Of a DNA stretch of 64,000 nt, positions 26,881 through 35,671 are shown in pieces. The notes beneath the pieces were generated by a model. That model did not search any database and was not told where the DNA came from. It saw only the letters and a list, made by a program, of their open reading frames with translations. The translations under genes were made by a program, and so were the position numbers. The stretch is from Treponema sp. J25 (GTDB lineage: Bacteria > Spirochaetota > Spirochaetia > Treponematales > Breznakiellaceae). The stretch is taken from the NCBI RefSeq assembly GCF_004343725.1, contig NZ_PTQW01000033.1:1-64000 (forward strand), in the 5' to 3' direction. Each line of letters starts with the position of its first letter. The first letter of the stretch is position 1.

Positions 26881-27666
26881 ATGGCTACGCCTTTACCCTC
26901 ATGGACCCAATCCACGAAGGTGGGACTGCGGAAACTGAGTCTTGTGGACTATCCGGGGAAATTAGCGGCGGTAATCTTTTTCCGGGGCTGTAACTTCCGC
27001 TGTCCCTGGTGCCACAACCCCGAATTAGTCCTTCTTTCTCAGGAAAACGAAGAAGAATGGATCCGTCTGGAAGAGGCCCTGGCAATTCTGGAGGCCCGTC
27101 AGAATCGGGTCCCCGCCGTAGTGATGACCGGGGGGGAACCCACCCTTTTTCCTCATTTGCCGGAACTCGTTATGCTCTTAAAGGAACAGGGCTTCTTTGT
27201 GAAACTCGATACCAATGGGAGTAGACCAGAGGTGTTGAAAAAACTCCTTTCCGCCCCTCTCGACACCCGACCGGATTATGTGGCGGTGGATCTTAAAATC
27301 GGCCTTTCCCGATATCAGGAAGTACGCCCCCTCCCCACAAGATCAGAAGGGGCTACAAAAACAACCAGTCCCGAAGATATACCCTTTTTCCTTAGAGAAA
27401 GCTGTGAAATGGTACAAGCCAGTGGGATAGCCCACGAATTTCGCACCGTCATACTCCCGGAAGGCTTCACCACCGAAGGGGATATTGAAGAACTAGCCCC
27501 CCTTGTCGGCAATAGTCCCTGGTATTTTACCCCCTTTCGGGGTGGACACTGTCTTGATCCCCACTGGGAAGGCACCGCCGATACCACAAGCGAACAGGTC
27601 CAGAAACTAGCAAACCTCGCTCAATCTCTGGGGAAGGATGTCCGGCTCAGGGGCCTGGGGGGCTAA
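26881..27666 (+). CDS. nrdG: Anaerobic ribonucleotide reductase activating protein
   Basis: Radical-SAM enzyme that installs the glycyl radical. 261 residues. The N-terminal signature is LSLVDYPGKLAAVIFFRGCNFRCPWCHNPEL with the Cys-x3-Cys-x2-Cys cluster motif. Then come MTGGEPTL, KLDTNGSRPEVL and VAVDLKIG, typical of activases. It is 25 bases after the radical-subunit gene, consistent with that protein being its target. Length is somewhat above the small E. coli NrdG and typical of the NrdG2/PflA-like group. Confidence 0.93.
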   Translation: MATPLPSWTQSTKVGLRKLSLVDYPGKLAAVIFFRGCNFRCPWCHNPELVLLSQENEEEWIRLEEALAILEARQNRVPAVVMTGGEPTLFPHLPELVMLLKEQGFFVKLDTNGSRPEVLKKLLSAPLDTRPDYVAVDLKIGLSRYQEVRPLPTRSEGATKTTSPEDIPFFLRESCEMVQASGIAHEFRTVILPEGFTTEGDIEELAPLVGNSPWYFTPFRGGHCLDPHWEGTADTTSEQVQKLANLAQSLGKDVRLRGLGG

Positions 27667-27722
27667 GCTTTTTGGGTAAGCCCAACATTGTAAAAAGTGG
27701 GTTTTTTGCGATTTATCCCCCA

Positions 27723-28574
27723 TCACTCGTGAAAACGCTTCCATTGCCATTTCAAAAGATAGCACCCCGAATCCACCGTACCTTTCGGAATACCGAGTAC
27801 CTGAGCTACCTCGTTATTAGAGGCGGAAGTCCTGAGGGACTGACAACGGCGAGTTACCGCCTTTAGTCTTTGCTCTAACTTCGCAAGGCGCTCTTCTATT
27901 ATCTTTCTCTTATGCTCTGATAGATCAGGATGGGCAAGCTCCCGTTTTAACAGCAGGATCCTCAATGTATAGCGCTGTTTCCGTTCTGTAAGGGTATCTA
28001 TCCAGATATCATGGCGCTCCCTTACCTTTTTTACTTTTTCTATCAAAGAAAAAAGGGCCTCCTCTTTCATCCCCAGGCGCTGAGCAATGCGACGGGCAAA
28101 ATCATCGGAAATATAACGATAACATTTTAACACCAAGAATAAAATATGTTGTTTATTTAACCTTTTGCCTTGAAAACCAGTACCAGAAGTATCTCCCTGT
28201 GGAGGGTCCCCAGTTTCTTCTTCAAGGGCCACCGGTTCAGCTACCATAGGCTCGGTTTCACAGGTTAATTTCCAATACAGTTCCTCCATGGTTTTACCTT
28301 TTTTCTCTGTCCGGTGATACCCCTTTACTCCCCACTGAATCCACGAATACAGATAGGCACTAAAGGAAGAGCCCACCTCTTTGTACTGTTCTATGGCCCG
28401 GCGAACATAGGGAAAAAGCTCGGATACCAGGTCCAGTCGATCCTCCTGAGACATATGGGCTAAACGAAAACGGGCCGGATAAGTACATAGTAACGAAAAA
28501 ATAGAACGTTCTAGACTGCTCCGTTCTATTTTCCCCTCTTGGTACTGTCGGTATAATACATCAAGATCTTCCAT
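27723..28574 (-). CDS. Divergent sigma-70-like protein
   Basis: 283 residues that I read as a distant sigma-factor relative. The N-terminal half (about 45-95) has a region-2-like helix pattern, FPYVRRAIEQYKEVGSSFSAYLYSWIQWG. The C-terminus has a region-4-like helix-turn-helix, NNEVAQVLGIPKGTVDSGCYLL. A charged, partly coiled-coil stretch of about 120 residues separates them. The ATG at 28583 abuts GGGAGG; the ATG at 28574 has 9-base spacing and is preferred. A long gene-free upstream region carries two direct repeats. It could instead be a phage-like or non-sigma HTH protein; target genes are unknown. Confidence 0.6.
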   Translation of the reverse strand: MEDLDVLYRQYQEGKIERSSLERSIFSLLCTYPARFRLAHMSQEDRLDLVSELFPYVRRAIEQYKEVGSSFSAYLYSWIQWGVKGYHRTEKKGKTMEELYWKLTCETEPMVAEPVALEEETGDPPQGDTSGTGFQGKRLNKQHILFLVLKCYRYISDDFARRIAQRLGMKEEALFSLIEKVKKVRERHDIWIDTLTERKQRYTLRILLLKRELAHPDLSEHKRKIIEERLAKLEQRLKAVTRRCQSLRTSASNNEVAQVLGIPKGTVDSGCYLLKWQWKRFHE

Positions 28575-28739
28575 AAATGACATCCTCCCTTACTGTTTTC
28601 CTATGATAGGAAAATTGTATTTGTAGAGGAGAAAGCACAGAACATGCCAGACAGAGCAGAAACCTAGGAGATAACACAATTTTTTATTAAATCATTATAA
28701 AGAAAACAGATAGAAATAGCAACAACTATAAAAATCATG

Positions 28740-28860
28740 GAGATTTTAGAGATTCTGTTACATTTTGTTACAAAATCCAGCAATCAATATTCTTAGTGAT
28801 TTACAACGCCTCTTATTTATCGTAGAGATTTTAGAGATTTTGATACACTTTGTTACAAAT
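28740..28860. repeat. Two direct repeats upstream of the sigma-like gene
   Basis: Near-identical copies of about 35 bases start at 28740 and 28825 (85 apart). Both begin GAGATTTTAGAGATT and end TTTGTTACAAA, with a few substitutions between. Copy 1 also contains TGTTACA twice, 10 bases apart. The 440-base gap 28584-29026 has no gene; its other element is an inverted repeat at 28928-28962. The repeats may be operators for the sigma-like gene. Confidence 0.6.
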
Positions 28861-28927
28861 CAGGATAGCGAATCATTATGATCTATCCTACTTTCGGTTA
28901 ATTTTCGATATAAGCCGAGGATAGAAT

Positions 28928-28962
28928 CTTCCTGTCGTATCAAAGGCAGCTACGACAGGAAG
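28928..28962. other. 12-bp inverted repeat downstream of the NrnA-like gene
   Basis: CTTCCTGTCGTA and TACGACAGGAAG are exact inverted repeats around an 11-base loop. No T-run follows on either strand. It may be a weak terminator or mRNA-end stem for the minus-strand operon ending at 29027. Confidence 0.45.
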
Positions 28963-29026
28963 CAAGAGAGAGTAATCCGCCAATGACGGCTTGGGCTATA
29001 CCATCAAAAGACTATGCCGAGGGGGC

Positions 29027-30007
29027 TTACGGAGAAATCGTAAAACATTCTTCAAAGGCGGCAACTAAAGTTTCTTTGAGTTCCGAGACTGTTCCCTTTG
29101 TAAGGAAGCCCGCCGCCTGCCGATGGCCACCTCCACCAAATCGGGCCGCTATACGAGAAACATCGATACTGTCCCGGGAACGCAAGCCCACGGTACAGGT
29201 TTCGGCGCTTTCCTGACGAAGTACCGCGATAGCCTCCACTCCCCGCACCGATTGTAGTAGCTGATACAGCATATCCGAATCCCGACCCTCAAGGCCAAAT
29301 TCCTGGGAGTCTTCCAGCGTTTCGTAGGACACAAGCAGCTTTCCCCCATAATACGATTGGGTTCGCAGCAGCAATCTTCCCAAAAGGAAGCGAGAATCCA
29401 GGCTTTTCCCGCCGTTAATCCATTGGAAGATTTTTTTTGGGCTAGCCCCGGCCTGTACCAGGCGAGCCACGGCTAAAAAGGTTTCTTCACTACCTACATC
29501 CAGGTGCCGAAAAAATCCCGTATCGGTGCAGAGGCCGAACAAAAGAAGTTCCGCTTCTTCTGTGGTCGGGGTAAGCCCCAGGGCTTCGATGATATGGAGC
29601 ACCAAAAATGTCACCGAAGGAGCCGTAGGATCAAGAAATATCACGGTTCCTTCCGGTTTGCCCGTTGCATGGTGATCCACTACCGCCAGGGGATAGGGTT
29701 TAAGGCTATCCATAAGAGTTCCGGTCCGCTCAAGGCTGGAGCAATCCACAATAATTACCCGGCGGTCCTGTGCCCCTGCCGGAGGAAGGGTAGCACTAAA
29801 ATAGGTTTCATAGGGAAGTACCTCAGGTCGTTTAAAGGGCCCCTCATTACAGAGGATTGTTTCTTTTCCAAGACGACGAAGGACCGACGCCAGGGCCAGC
29901 TGGCTTCCCACACAATCGCCATCGGGCTCTTTGTGGCCCGCCACAACAAAGGTACTCCCCTCCTGTATAAACGACAAAAGAGACGGTAACTGAGGATAGG
30001 TTTTCAT
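29027..30007 (-). CDS. nrnA: DHH-family phosphoesterase, NrnA-like (nanoRNase / pAp phosphatase)
   Basis: Probably degrades short oligoribonucleotides and 3'-phosphoadenosine 5'-phosphate. 326 residues. DHH motifs are GHKEPDGDCVGSQLALASVL (motif I), IIVDCSS (II), LAVVDHHATG (III) and LCTDTGFFRH (IV). The C-terminal DHHA1 domain ends in the glycine-rich RFGGGGHRQAAG. Length fits NrnA. It lies 16 bases after an M24 peptidase gene, as the last gene of a three-gene run. Confidence 0.9.
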   Translation of the reverse strand: MKTYPQLPSLLSFIQEGSTFVVAGHKEPDGDCVGSQLALASVLRRLGKETILCNEGPFKRPEVLPYETYFSATLPPAGAQDRRVIIVDCSSLERTGTLMDSLKPYPLAVVDHHATGKPEGTVIFLDPTAPSVTFLVLHIIEALGLTPTTEEAELLLFGLCTDTGFFRHLDVGSEETFLAVARLVQAGASPKKIFQWINGGKSLDSRFLLGRLLLRTQSYYGGKLLVSYETLEDSQEFGLEGRDSDMLYQLLQSVRGVEAIAVLRQESAETCTVGLRSRDSIDVSRIAARFGGGGHRQAAGFLTKGTVSELKETLVAAFEECFTISP

Positions 30008-30023
30008 AACGGTCTTTTATTCC

Positions 30024-31193
30024 TTACATTCGTAACAGCTCATACTGACGTTCTTTACCCGACACATACGGCCGGCCTTCCCAGATATACACATCGATTT
30101 CAGTACGGAATCCAAAACGCTCAAAATATAACCCCGGTTCTATGGAAAAACAAGAGCCATCCAGGAGCAGCCGATGGTCGGGGAACTCAACGCTATCAAG
30201 GTTAACCCCTGAACCATGACATTCCGTATCAATTCCGTGGCCGGTCCGGTGCTTAAGAGCAGAACCCACCCCCCGTTCCACAAAGAATTCCCGGACAACC
30301 CGATCTACCTCTAAGCCCTGGGGGCGCCGTCCCGACGAAAGACTCGCCGATATAAAGGATAGGGCCCGTTCCCGCCCTTCGATGAGGGTCATAAAAAGAT
30401 CTTCCTGTTCCTGTGTAGCAGAATTACCGTAGACGCCGACCCACGAAATATCCGCATAGATAGCGCCGGGATAGTTTTCCTTTGCCCAGAGATCAAGCTG
30501 GATAACAGCCCCTTCTCCGAGGGGTATCCCTTCTCCCCTCGGATCATAATGGGGATCCCCACTGTGGGCCCCCGCTGCCACAATAGGAGGGTGATCCGTT
30601 ATAAGGCCCCTTTTGCCAAAGGAGTCTTGAATATATCGCTGAATCATTCCTTCGGTAAGGAGTTTTTTTTCTTTATAGTGATACGATATAAACGCCCAGG
30701 TGTCATGAACGATATCATACAAAGCATGGGCCGCGCGACCATGACTCTGGATCCCCTCCTGATCAAGCAAGCCCTTACAGCGCTGAATTAAGGGGGCCGC
30801 CGAAACAATCGAGATCTGATGTCGTTCCAGCCTTTTTAAAAATCCTCCATCAACGAAAGAAACAACCGGTAGGGCCTCATCCACATGGAGGGCAAGTCGC
30901 TTACCCCGCACCCTATCGAGGGCCCGTTCCAATTCTTCCTGGCTCTGATACAGGACGGTTTTTCCAGGAAGATGATCCAGAATTGTTGCTTCAATAGCAT
31001 GAACTATTTTAAGGGGCTCCTCCTGGTTAAAAAGGACATATATCCAGGGGCGAGAATTGGTCTGTTTCGGCGAAATCCCGAGTAACTCATCTGCCAGCGG
31101 ATCCCGATGCTTAAAATTATAAAAAAGCCAACCATCCAGGCCTTCAACCTGGATGGCAGCACATAATGAGGAAATTGATGTGGAGTCGTTCAT
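30024..31193 (-). CDS. M24-family metallopeptidase (Xaa-Pro aminopeptidase-like)
   Basis: 389 residues. The N-terminal creatinase-like domain (about 1-150) precedes the pita-bread catalytic domain. Metal ligands appear in VIQLDLWAKE (Asp), YADISWVGVYG (Asp), RTGHGIDTECHGSG (His), SIEPGLYF (Glu) and RTEIDVYI (Glu). It probably removes residues before proline from peptides in the cytoplasm, though some members act as dipeptidases or are inactive. Its ATG directly follows the stop of the secreted-protein gene. Confidence 0.88.
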   Translation of the reverse strand: MNDSTSISSLCAAIQVEGLDGWLFYNFKHRDPLADELLGISPKQTNSRPWIYVLFNQEEPLKIVHAIEATILDHLPGKTVLYQSQEELERALDRVRGKRLALHVDEALPVVSFVDGGFLKRLERHQISIVSAAPLIQRCKGLLDQEGIQSHGRAAHALYDIVHDTWAFISYHYKEKKLLTEGMIQRYIQDSFGKRGLITDHPPIVAAGAHSGDPHYDPRGEGIPLGEGAVIQLDLWAKENYPGAIYADISWVGVYGNSATQEQEDLFMTLIEGRERALSFISASLSSGRRPQGLEVDRVVREFFVERGVGSALKHRTGHGIDTECHGSGVNLDSVEFPDHRLLLDGSCFSIEPGLYFERFGFRTEIDVYIWEGRPYVSGKERQYELLRM

Positions 31194-31649
31194 TTAGAAC
31201 TCAATCTTTAAATCGTCACTCTTAAAGTACTCGGAAAGGTTCGTTCCCTGAGGCAGAATACCCCAGCTCTGGTGGGTCCTGCTCCGCTTTACGTACAGCC
31301 GAACATGGGCAAATTTTCCCTCTTTGTAAAACACCACAAGATAGGGCCAGGTGGTATCATTGTCCAGCATGATAAGCTCTCCCTTCCCCCCCGCAGAAGT
31401 GAACCAACGCTCGGGAAGATAGAGCCGCCCCAATTGGGCCCCACTTTTTTGATAGAGCACCATAAATCCTTCACTATACGGATAGATTTTTACAATGGGG
31501 ATATTAACATAAAACATATCAGACCATTGACCGGGGGTCTTGGGATATTCCTGCACCCCTCCGCTCGTTCCTGCGGCAGGTTGAGCACCAAGACTCCCCA
31601 CGAACCACCCCCCTACTATCAAGAGGCATACCAGTTGTAACCTTTTCAA
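31194..31649 (-). CDS. Secreted protein of unknown function
   Basis: About 151 residues from TTG 31649, chosen because GGGAGG lies 6 bases before it but abuts the alternative TTG at 31655. A signal peptide runs MKRLQLVCLLIVGGWFVGSLGAQ. The mature part is rich in aromatic residues and beta-strand pattern (VKIYPYSEGFMVLYQKSGAQLGRLYLPERWF). No known domain is recognised. First gene of a run with the M24 peptidase and NrnA-like genes. Confidence 0.65.
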   Translation of the reverse strand: MKRLQLVCLLIVGGWFVGSLGAQPAAGTSGGVQEYPKTPGQWSDMFYVNIPIVKIYPYSEGFMVLYQKSGAQLGRLYLPERWFTSAGGKGELIMLDNDTTWPYLVVFYKEGKFAHVRLYVKRSRTHQSWGILPQGTNLSEYFKSDDLKIEF

Positions 31650-31750
31650 GGGCAACCTCCCACACTACTACGCTTTTCATCGGAAAAATATTTTTCCTTT
31701 TCAAGTATCAGTATAAACGCCCCTGAAAGAATCTGCAAGTAATTTTCTTT

Positions 31751-31779
31751 AAAAAAGGAGCATCTTCCCGATGCTCCCC
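31751..31779 (-). terminator. Intrinsic terminator of argF
   Basis: On the minus strand GGGAGCATC and GATGCTCC pair around a short loop, followed by six T. It sits 41 bases after the argF stop. Confidence 0.85.
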
Positions 31780-31819
31780 TGTTTAGATCTTTATCCACGC
31801 GGCCCGTTTCACTAGCTAC

Positions 31820-32767
31820 TTACGCTTCCCCTAAGGTGGCGAGTAAAATAGCCTTAATCGTATGCTTGCGGTTTTCTGCCTCATCCCATACGCGACTCGT
31901 GGGGCCCTCAATAACCTCGTAGGAAACCTCTTCCCCTTTCACCGCCGGCAAACAATGCAAAAAGATCGTATCGGACCGGCCTGTTCGCGCCATAAGACTT
32001 TCATCCACCCGGTAGGGGGTAAGAAGACGGATCCGCTGTTCCCGTAGGGATTCTTCGCCCATGGAAACCCACACATCCGTATACAGGGCATGAGCCCCTT
32101 CTACCGCATCCCTCTCCGAAGAGACCTGAATGCTCGCCCCTGATTCCCGGGCATATTCTTTACAGAGCGCCACGGTGGCCGCATCGGGCTGGAGTTCCGA
32201 AGGACACACCACGGTATAATGAACTCCCAGTTTGGCACAGATAATCATGAGGGACCGGGCCACATTGTTTCTTCCATCACCTACAAAACAGAGTTTTTTC
32301 CCCCTACAGTCCCCAAAATCTTCTTCCAGGGTCATGATATCCGCCAGGACCTGGGTTGGATGATAGGTATCGGTAAGGCCGTTATACACCGGCACCCCCG
32401 CATATTTTGCGAGAATTTCCACCGTTTCCTGTTTAAAACCCCGGAACTCTATGGCATCAAACATCCTTCCCAGAACCCGGGCAGTATCCTCTACGCTTTC
32501 CTTCGCCCCCAACTGAATATCCTGGGTGGAAAGAAATACGGGGTGTCCCCCTTCCTCTCCGAAGGCGGTTTCAAAGGCACAACGGGTCCGGGTGGACCGC
32601 TTTTCGAACAATAACGCGAGGGTTCTACCTACAAAACGCTGATGCCGTTCTCCCCGCTGGCGTTCGGCTTTTACCTTTTTAGACAATTCCAGAAGATACC
32701 GAATCTCTTCAGCCCTATAGTCTTTCCACGTAAGGAGACTCCGTCCTCGTAACACGATTGGGTCCAT
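31820..32767 (-). CDS. argF: Ornithine carbamoyltransferase
   Basis: Makes citrulline from ornithine and carbamoyl phosphate, in arginine synthesis or catabolically in reverse. 315 residues. The carbamoyl-phosphate site is KRSTRTRCAFETAF. HPTQ-type loop YHPTQVLADIMTL, GDGRNNVARSL and the ornithine-site FLHCLPA follow. GGAGGAG precedes the ATG. It is a single gene with promoter, operator-like motif and terminator. No arcA or arcC neighbours point to a deiminase pathway. Confidence 0.95.
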   Translation of the reverse strand: MDPIVLRGRSLLTWKDYRAEEIRYLLELSKKVKAERQRGERHQRFVGRTLALLFEKRSTRTRCAFETAFGEEGGHPVFLSTQDIQLGAKESVEDTARVLGRMFDAIEFRGFKQETVEILAKYAGVPVYNGLTDTYHPTQVLADIMTLEEDFGDCRGKKLCFVGDGRNNVARSLMIICAKLGVHYTVVCPSELQPDAATVALCKEYARESGASIQVSSERDAVEGAHALYTDVWVSMGEESLREQRIRLLTPYRVDESLMARTGRSDTIFLHCLPAVKGEEVSYEVIEGPTSRVWDEAENRKHTIKAILLATLGEA

Positions 32768-32786
32768 ATACTCCTCCGATTGTAAA

Positions 32787-32816
32787 ATTATACAGCATTA
32801 TCGTATTTTTATGCAA
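32787..32816 (-). promoter_or_regulatory. Predicted argF promoter
   Basis: On the minus strand TTGCAT (32811-32816), 18 bases, TATAAT (32787-32792). The -35 element lies inside the 17-bp operator-like motif shared with the lysine operon. Confidence 0.65.
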
Positions 32817-32819
32817 TAC
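32803..32819 (-). promoter_or_regulatory. Candidate ArgR-type operator, shared with lysC
   Basis: GTATTGCATAAAAATAC on the minus strand, with inverted ends GTATT/AATAC, overlapping the -35 of argF. The same 17 bases occur at 56104-56120 before lysC in the same position and orientation. It resembles arginine-box half sites (TGCATAAAAAT). The regulator is inferred; no argR is in the window. Confidence 0.6.
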
Positions 32820-32857
32820 TCAACATTTATCCTAAAAAGTACGAAAATGATATTACT

Positions 32858-35512
32858 ATGTTAGAAATGTTCTTCTCCTTCCGGTATTACTCCCAGCTTT
32901 TTCGCATAAAGCCAACCATGGTCCAGGAAGTCTATGGCCTTCTCAAAGGATTTACGCAACAAGGGAAAGGGGTTGTTGGCAGGGAAGGGAAATTTTTCTG
33001 CAGCCACATAGATGATACCCAGTTTGGAGTATACCTTGAACTTACCACATGCATCGAACAGCTCAAAATCCTTCTTGATTCCTACAAAAATCAACACTTT
33101 GGGTACACCCTTATTTTGAGTTCCCAGGAAAGCATCGTTGACAATAATGCTCTGTTAAGTAAGCTTATCCATTCCTATCCCTATCAGGGCAGCATCTGGT
33201 GTAACACAGAAATTAAAGAACACCTTTCCTATTTCTTTGAAATTGAAGAAAATGAGTATGAGGGGAAATTCTTTTTTCTTAAGGAACGAAAAAAACAGAT
33301 AGAAAAGAATATTATTTCTTTACTCCCCGCAGAAGAAGAATCGTTCCAGAAATTTTTCCAGAAACCGGAAAAGTGTACGATCTTTATTAACCAGAATTCG
33401 ATTTTTTTATCCTATCTTGTTTCTACATTTATACAAAAACAAAAAGAAAACTCTGCCCACTGTATTCGGGTTCCCTTTGGTATTACCAGTGGTGGAATAG
33501 GAAGACTCTATTTAAGTCTGGAGCAGTATCTTCAAGAAGAAGAAAAAAAGAAGCTCTCCTACCTCATGCCCCAATTGTATCGTTCTTTTGTTTCTAAAGC
33601 CCTCTTAGAACGTAGCACAGAATTATTTTATCAGGTATTTCAAAGACTTACTGAAACAATCGAGATCAAACAGGAAGAACTCTATCTCTTCTTAGAGAAT
33701 ATCCATCTCGCAAGTCCCCAAATTTTTCCGTTCCTGGTTTCTTTGATTGAAAAACTCCAGCACCACCCACGGGTTCACATCATTGGGACCAGTACCACAA
33801 AGCATAACCTTCTTTTTTTGCAGCCCCTTAATCCTCAGGGTATAACGATTCAAAAAAACATATGGATAGAAAAAGACAGAACCATTCTCTCTTCTTCTGA
33901 TATAGTGATGTATTGGTATTTAGTATACGTTTTAAAAGATTTTTTCCCTCCCCCTATGTGTCAGGCCATTATACGAAAGACAACTATTTTATCTGAGCAA
34001 ACGATAGAAAACACCCTTTCCCAGTTAGTTCAAGAGGGTTTTCTGTTTTCAAAAGAAGTTCCCTACGCTCCCGAAGAACTTCTTATACCCTTTATTCTAA
34101 AACACCTGGAAAAAGAACAAGTCACGCTACAGGCCTCGCTTATTACAATCCTGAGAAACCACATCAAATCCGGTCAGATCCTCGCGTCGGGAACGCTCCT
34201 CAGAAAGCTTATTCATTTTCAAATTCCTATATCCCAGGACCTTTTAATCCAGGCTATCATTCAGGATCTGTACGATGAAATAGAAGAGGAACTTTCTTTC
34301 CTTAAACAAGAGGGCCATATCGATGATCTTCTTCCTGAAAAGGATCGGTACGCTTTAGAATACATTATTACCACCAGCACCCACCTATTTTCAGGGAATG
34401 AGCACAGCATAAAAAGTGCTCTTGCCTACCCTCTTCCCGATCAATATCCTTCACCGTGGTACGAGTCCTTTGCATATACAAATCGGGCCCTTTTAGAACT
34501 GGCCTTCTATAAAAAAGAAGAGGCCCTGCTCCACATAAAACACGCCCTTTTGGAAGGCCAGCGACGCCTCCCCGACTTTTTGCTTTCCCGAATATACCGC
34601 GTCTTTGCCCTGGTAGAACTGCAACACGAGCATGTCCAGGAAGCCCTGGAATATATTTCGTTTTCTATCGAAACTGCAAAAAATTCCTCCCTGGTGCCAG
34701 AACGGTTCCGTACCTTTTTTTATGCGGCGGTGATCTCCTTTCTGTATGGCAACTATTCCCGGGCCCTGTACTACCTTACTCAAAGTAAGATGCTTGCCGA
34801 AGAGGCCCATCTTTCCGAATGGCTTAAGACCTGTATTTTTTTAGAGGGACGAATTTACTTTGAGACAGGGAAGTATCGCCAGGCCTACCATACCTTTTCT
34901 CAAATTGAAGAAAGCGAAGGGGCCGAATTGTGGATGTATCGGACTAAAACCTACCTCCATAATCAAACAAGCATTGGACAGATACAAAAGAACGAAAAGG
35001 GATTTTTCCAGATAGAAGCGGCCTTCTTTAAGGGCCTCTATGAGGAAGTACAGGCTGCGACGGAAATTCTTGAGGGGGCTTTTCAAAAAGAAAACTTTTT
35101 ATATACCGAACAACCTGATAGAGAACAAAGCTTTGCCCATGTAGAAGTTCTCTTAGCCCCTCGGCAACATATGATGGCAAAACTGACCACTGGCTATACT
35201 ATCCTTGCCTCATATAAAACCCACCAACTGGATATAAAAACTGCTGTCAGCCAGATGGAAGAACTCCTTGCCTCCTGCGCCTCCGAATTCGACGGTCCCT
35301 TTGAGATGATAAACCTTTCGCTATATATCGAATTACTCAAAGATAGTTCTCCCAATCTCCTCGATTTTGACACTGCCCTGAGCAAAGCCTTTAAGCGACT
35401 CCAAACCCGAGCAAGTCGGATAGACGATTACACTATGCGAGAATCCTATCTCTACCAATCCTACTGGAACAGCCGTCTTATGGAAGCGGCAAAGGAACGA
35501 AAGCTTTGTTAA
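32858..35512 (+). CDS. Large protein of unknown function, degenerate STAND-NTPase / TPR-like
   Basis: 884 residues, probably cytoplasmic. The middle part resembles a decayed STAND (MalT/AAA_16-like) ATPase: PFGITSGGIGRLYL sits where a P-loop would be but lacks the GK[ST] signature, and LYLFLENIHLASPQIFPFLV resembles a Walker B region. The C-terminal half (about 520-800) is made of helical pairs reading like TPR repeats (ALLELAFYKKEEALLHIKHAL, GNYSRALYYLTQSKMLAEEA, GKYRQAYHTFSQIEE). No DNA-binding or cyclase domain is seen. No good ribosome binding site precedes the ATG; later starts are possible. It is divergent from argF. Confidence 0.6.
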   Translation: MLEMFFSFRYYSQLFRIKPTMVQEVYGLLKGFTQQGKGVVGREGKFFCSHIDDTQFGVYLELTTCIEQLKILLDSYKNQHFGYTLILSSQESIVDNNALLSKLIHSYPYQGSIWCNTEIKEHLSYFFEIEENEYEGKFFFLKERKKQIEKNIISLLPAEEESFQKFFQKPEKCTIFINQNSIFLSYLVSTFIQKQKENSAHCIRVPFGITSGGIGRLYLSLEQYLQEEEKKKLSYLMPQLYRSFVSKALLERSTELFYQVFQRLTETIEIKQEELYLFLENIHLASPQIFPFLVSLIEKLQHHPRVHIIGTSTTKHNLLFLQPLNPQGITIQKNIWIEKDRTILSSSDIVMYWYLVYVLKDFFPPPMCQAIIRKTTILSEQTIENTLSQLVQEGFLFSKEVPYAPEELLIPFILKHLEKEQVTLQASLITILRNHIKSGQILASGTLLRKLIHFQIPISQDLLIQAIIQDLYDEIEEELSFLKQEGHIDDLLPEKDRYALEYIITTSTHLFSGNEHSIKSALAYPLPDQYPSPWYESFAYTNRALLELAFYKKEEALLHIKHALLEGQRRLPDFLLSRIYRVFALVELQHEHVQEALEYISFSIETAKNSSLVPERFRTFFYAAVISFLYGNYSRALYYLTQSKMLAEEAHLSEWLKTCIFLEGRIYFETGKYRQAYHTFSQIEESEGAELWMYRTKTYLHNQTSIGQIQKNEKGFFQIEAAFFKGLYEEVQAATEILEGAFQKENFLYTEQPDREQSFAHVEVLLAPRQHMMAKLTTGYTILASYKTHQLDIKTAVSQMEELLASCASEFDGPFEMINLSLYIELLKDSSPNLLDFDTALSKAFKRLQTRASRIDDYTMRESYLYQSYWNSRLMEAAKERKLC

Positions 35513-35671
35513 AGAAAGACATATACCGGTTTTATTTTCAACTGTTCGCTGATTCCTAGACTAAAAAAACGATTGTGAGTATAATATTTCCATTGATTTC
35601 CGGTACGGAACTTCCGGGGAAGAAAGCCACGACTACCCCCGACCAATCCAGCACGATAAGAGAGGATAGTT

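Noticed and set aside
27668-27708. Terminator between nrdG and the sigma-like gene
   Set aside because: Short complementary pieces and a T-run exist, but the stem next to the T-run is only about 4 bp.
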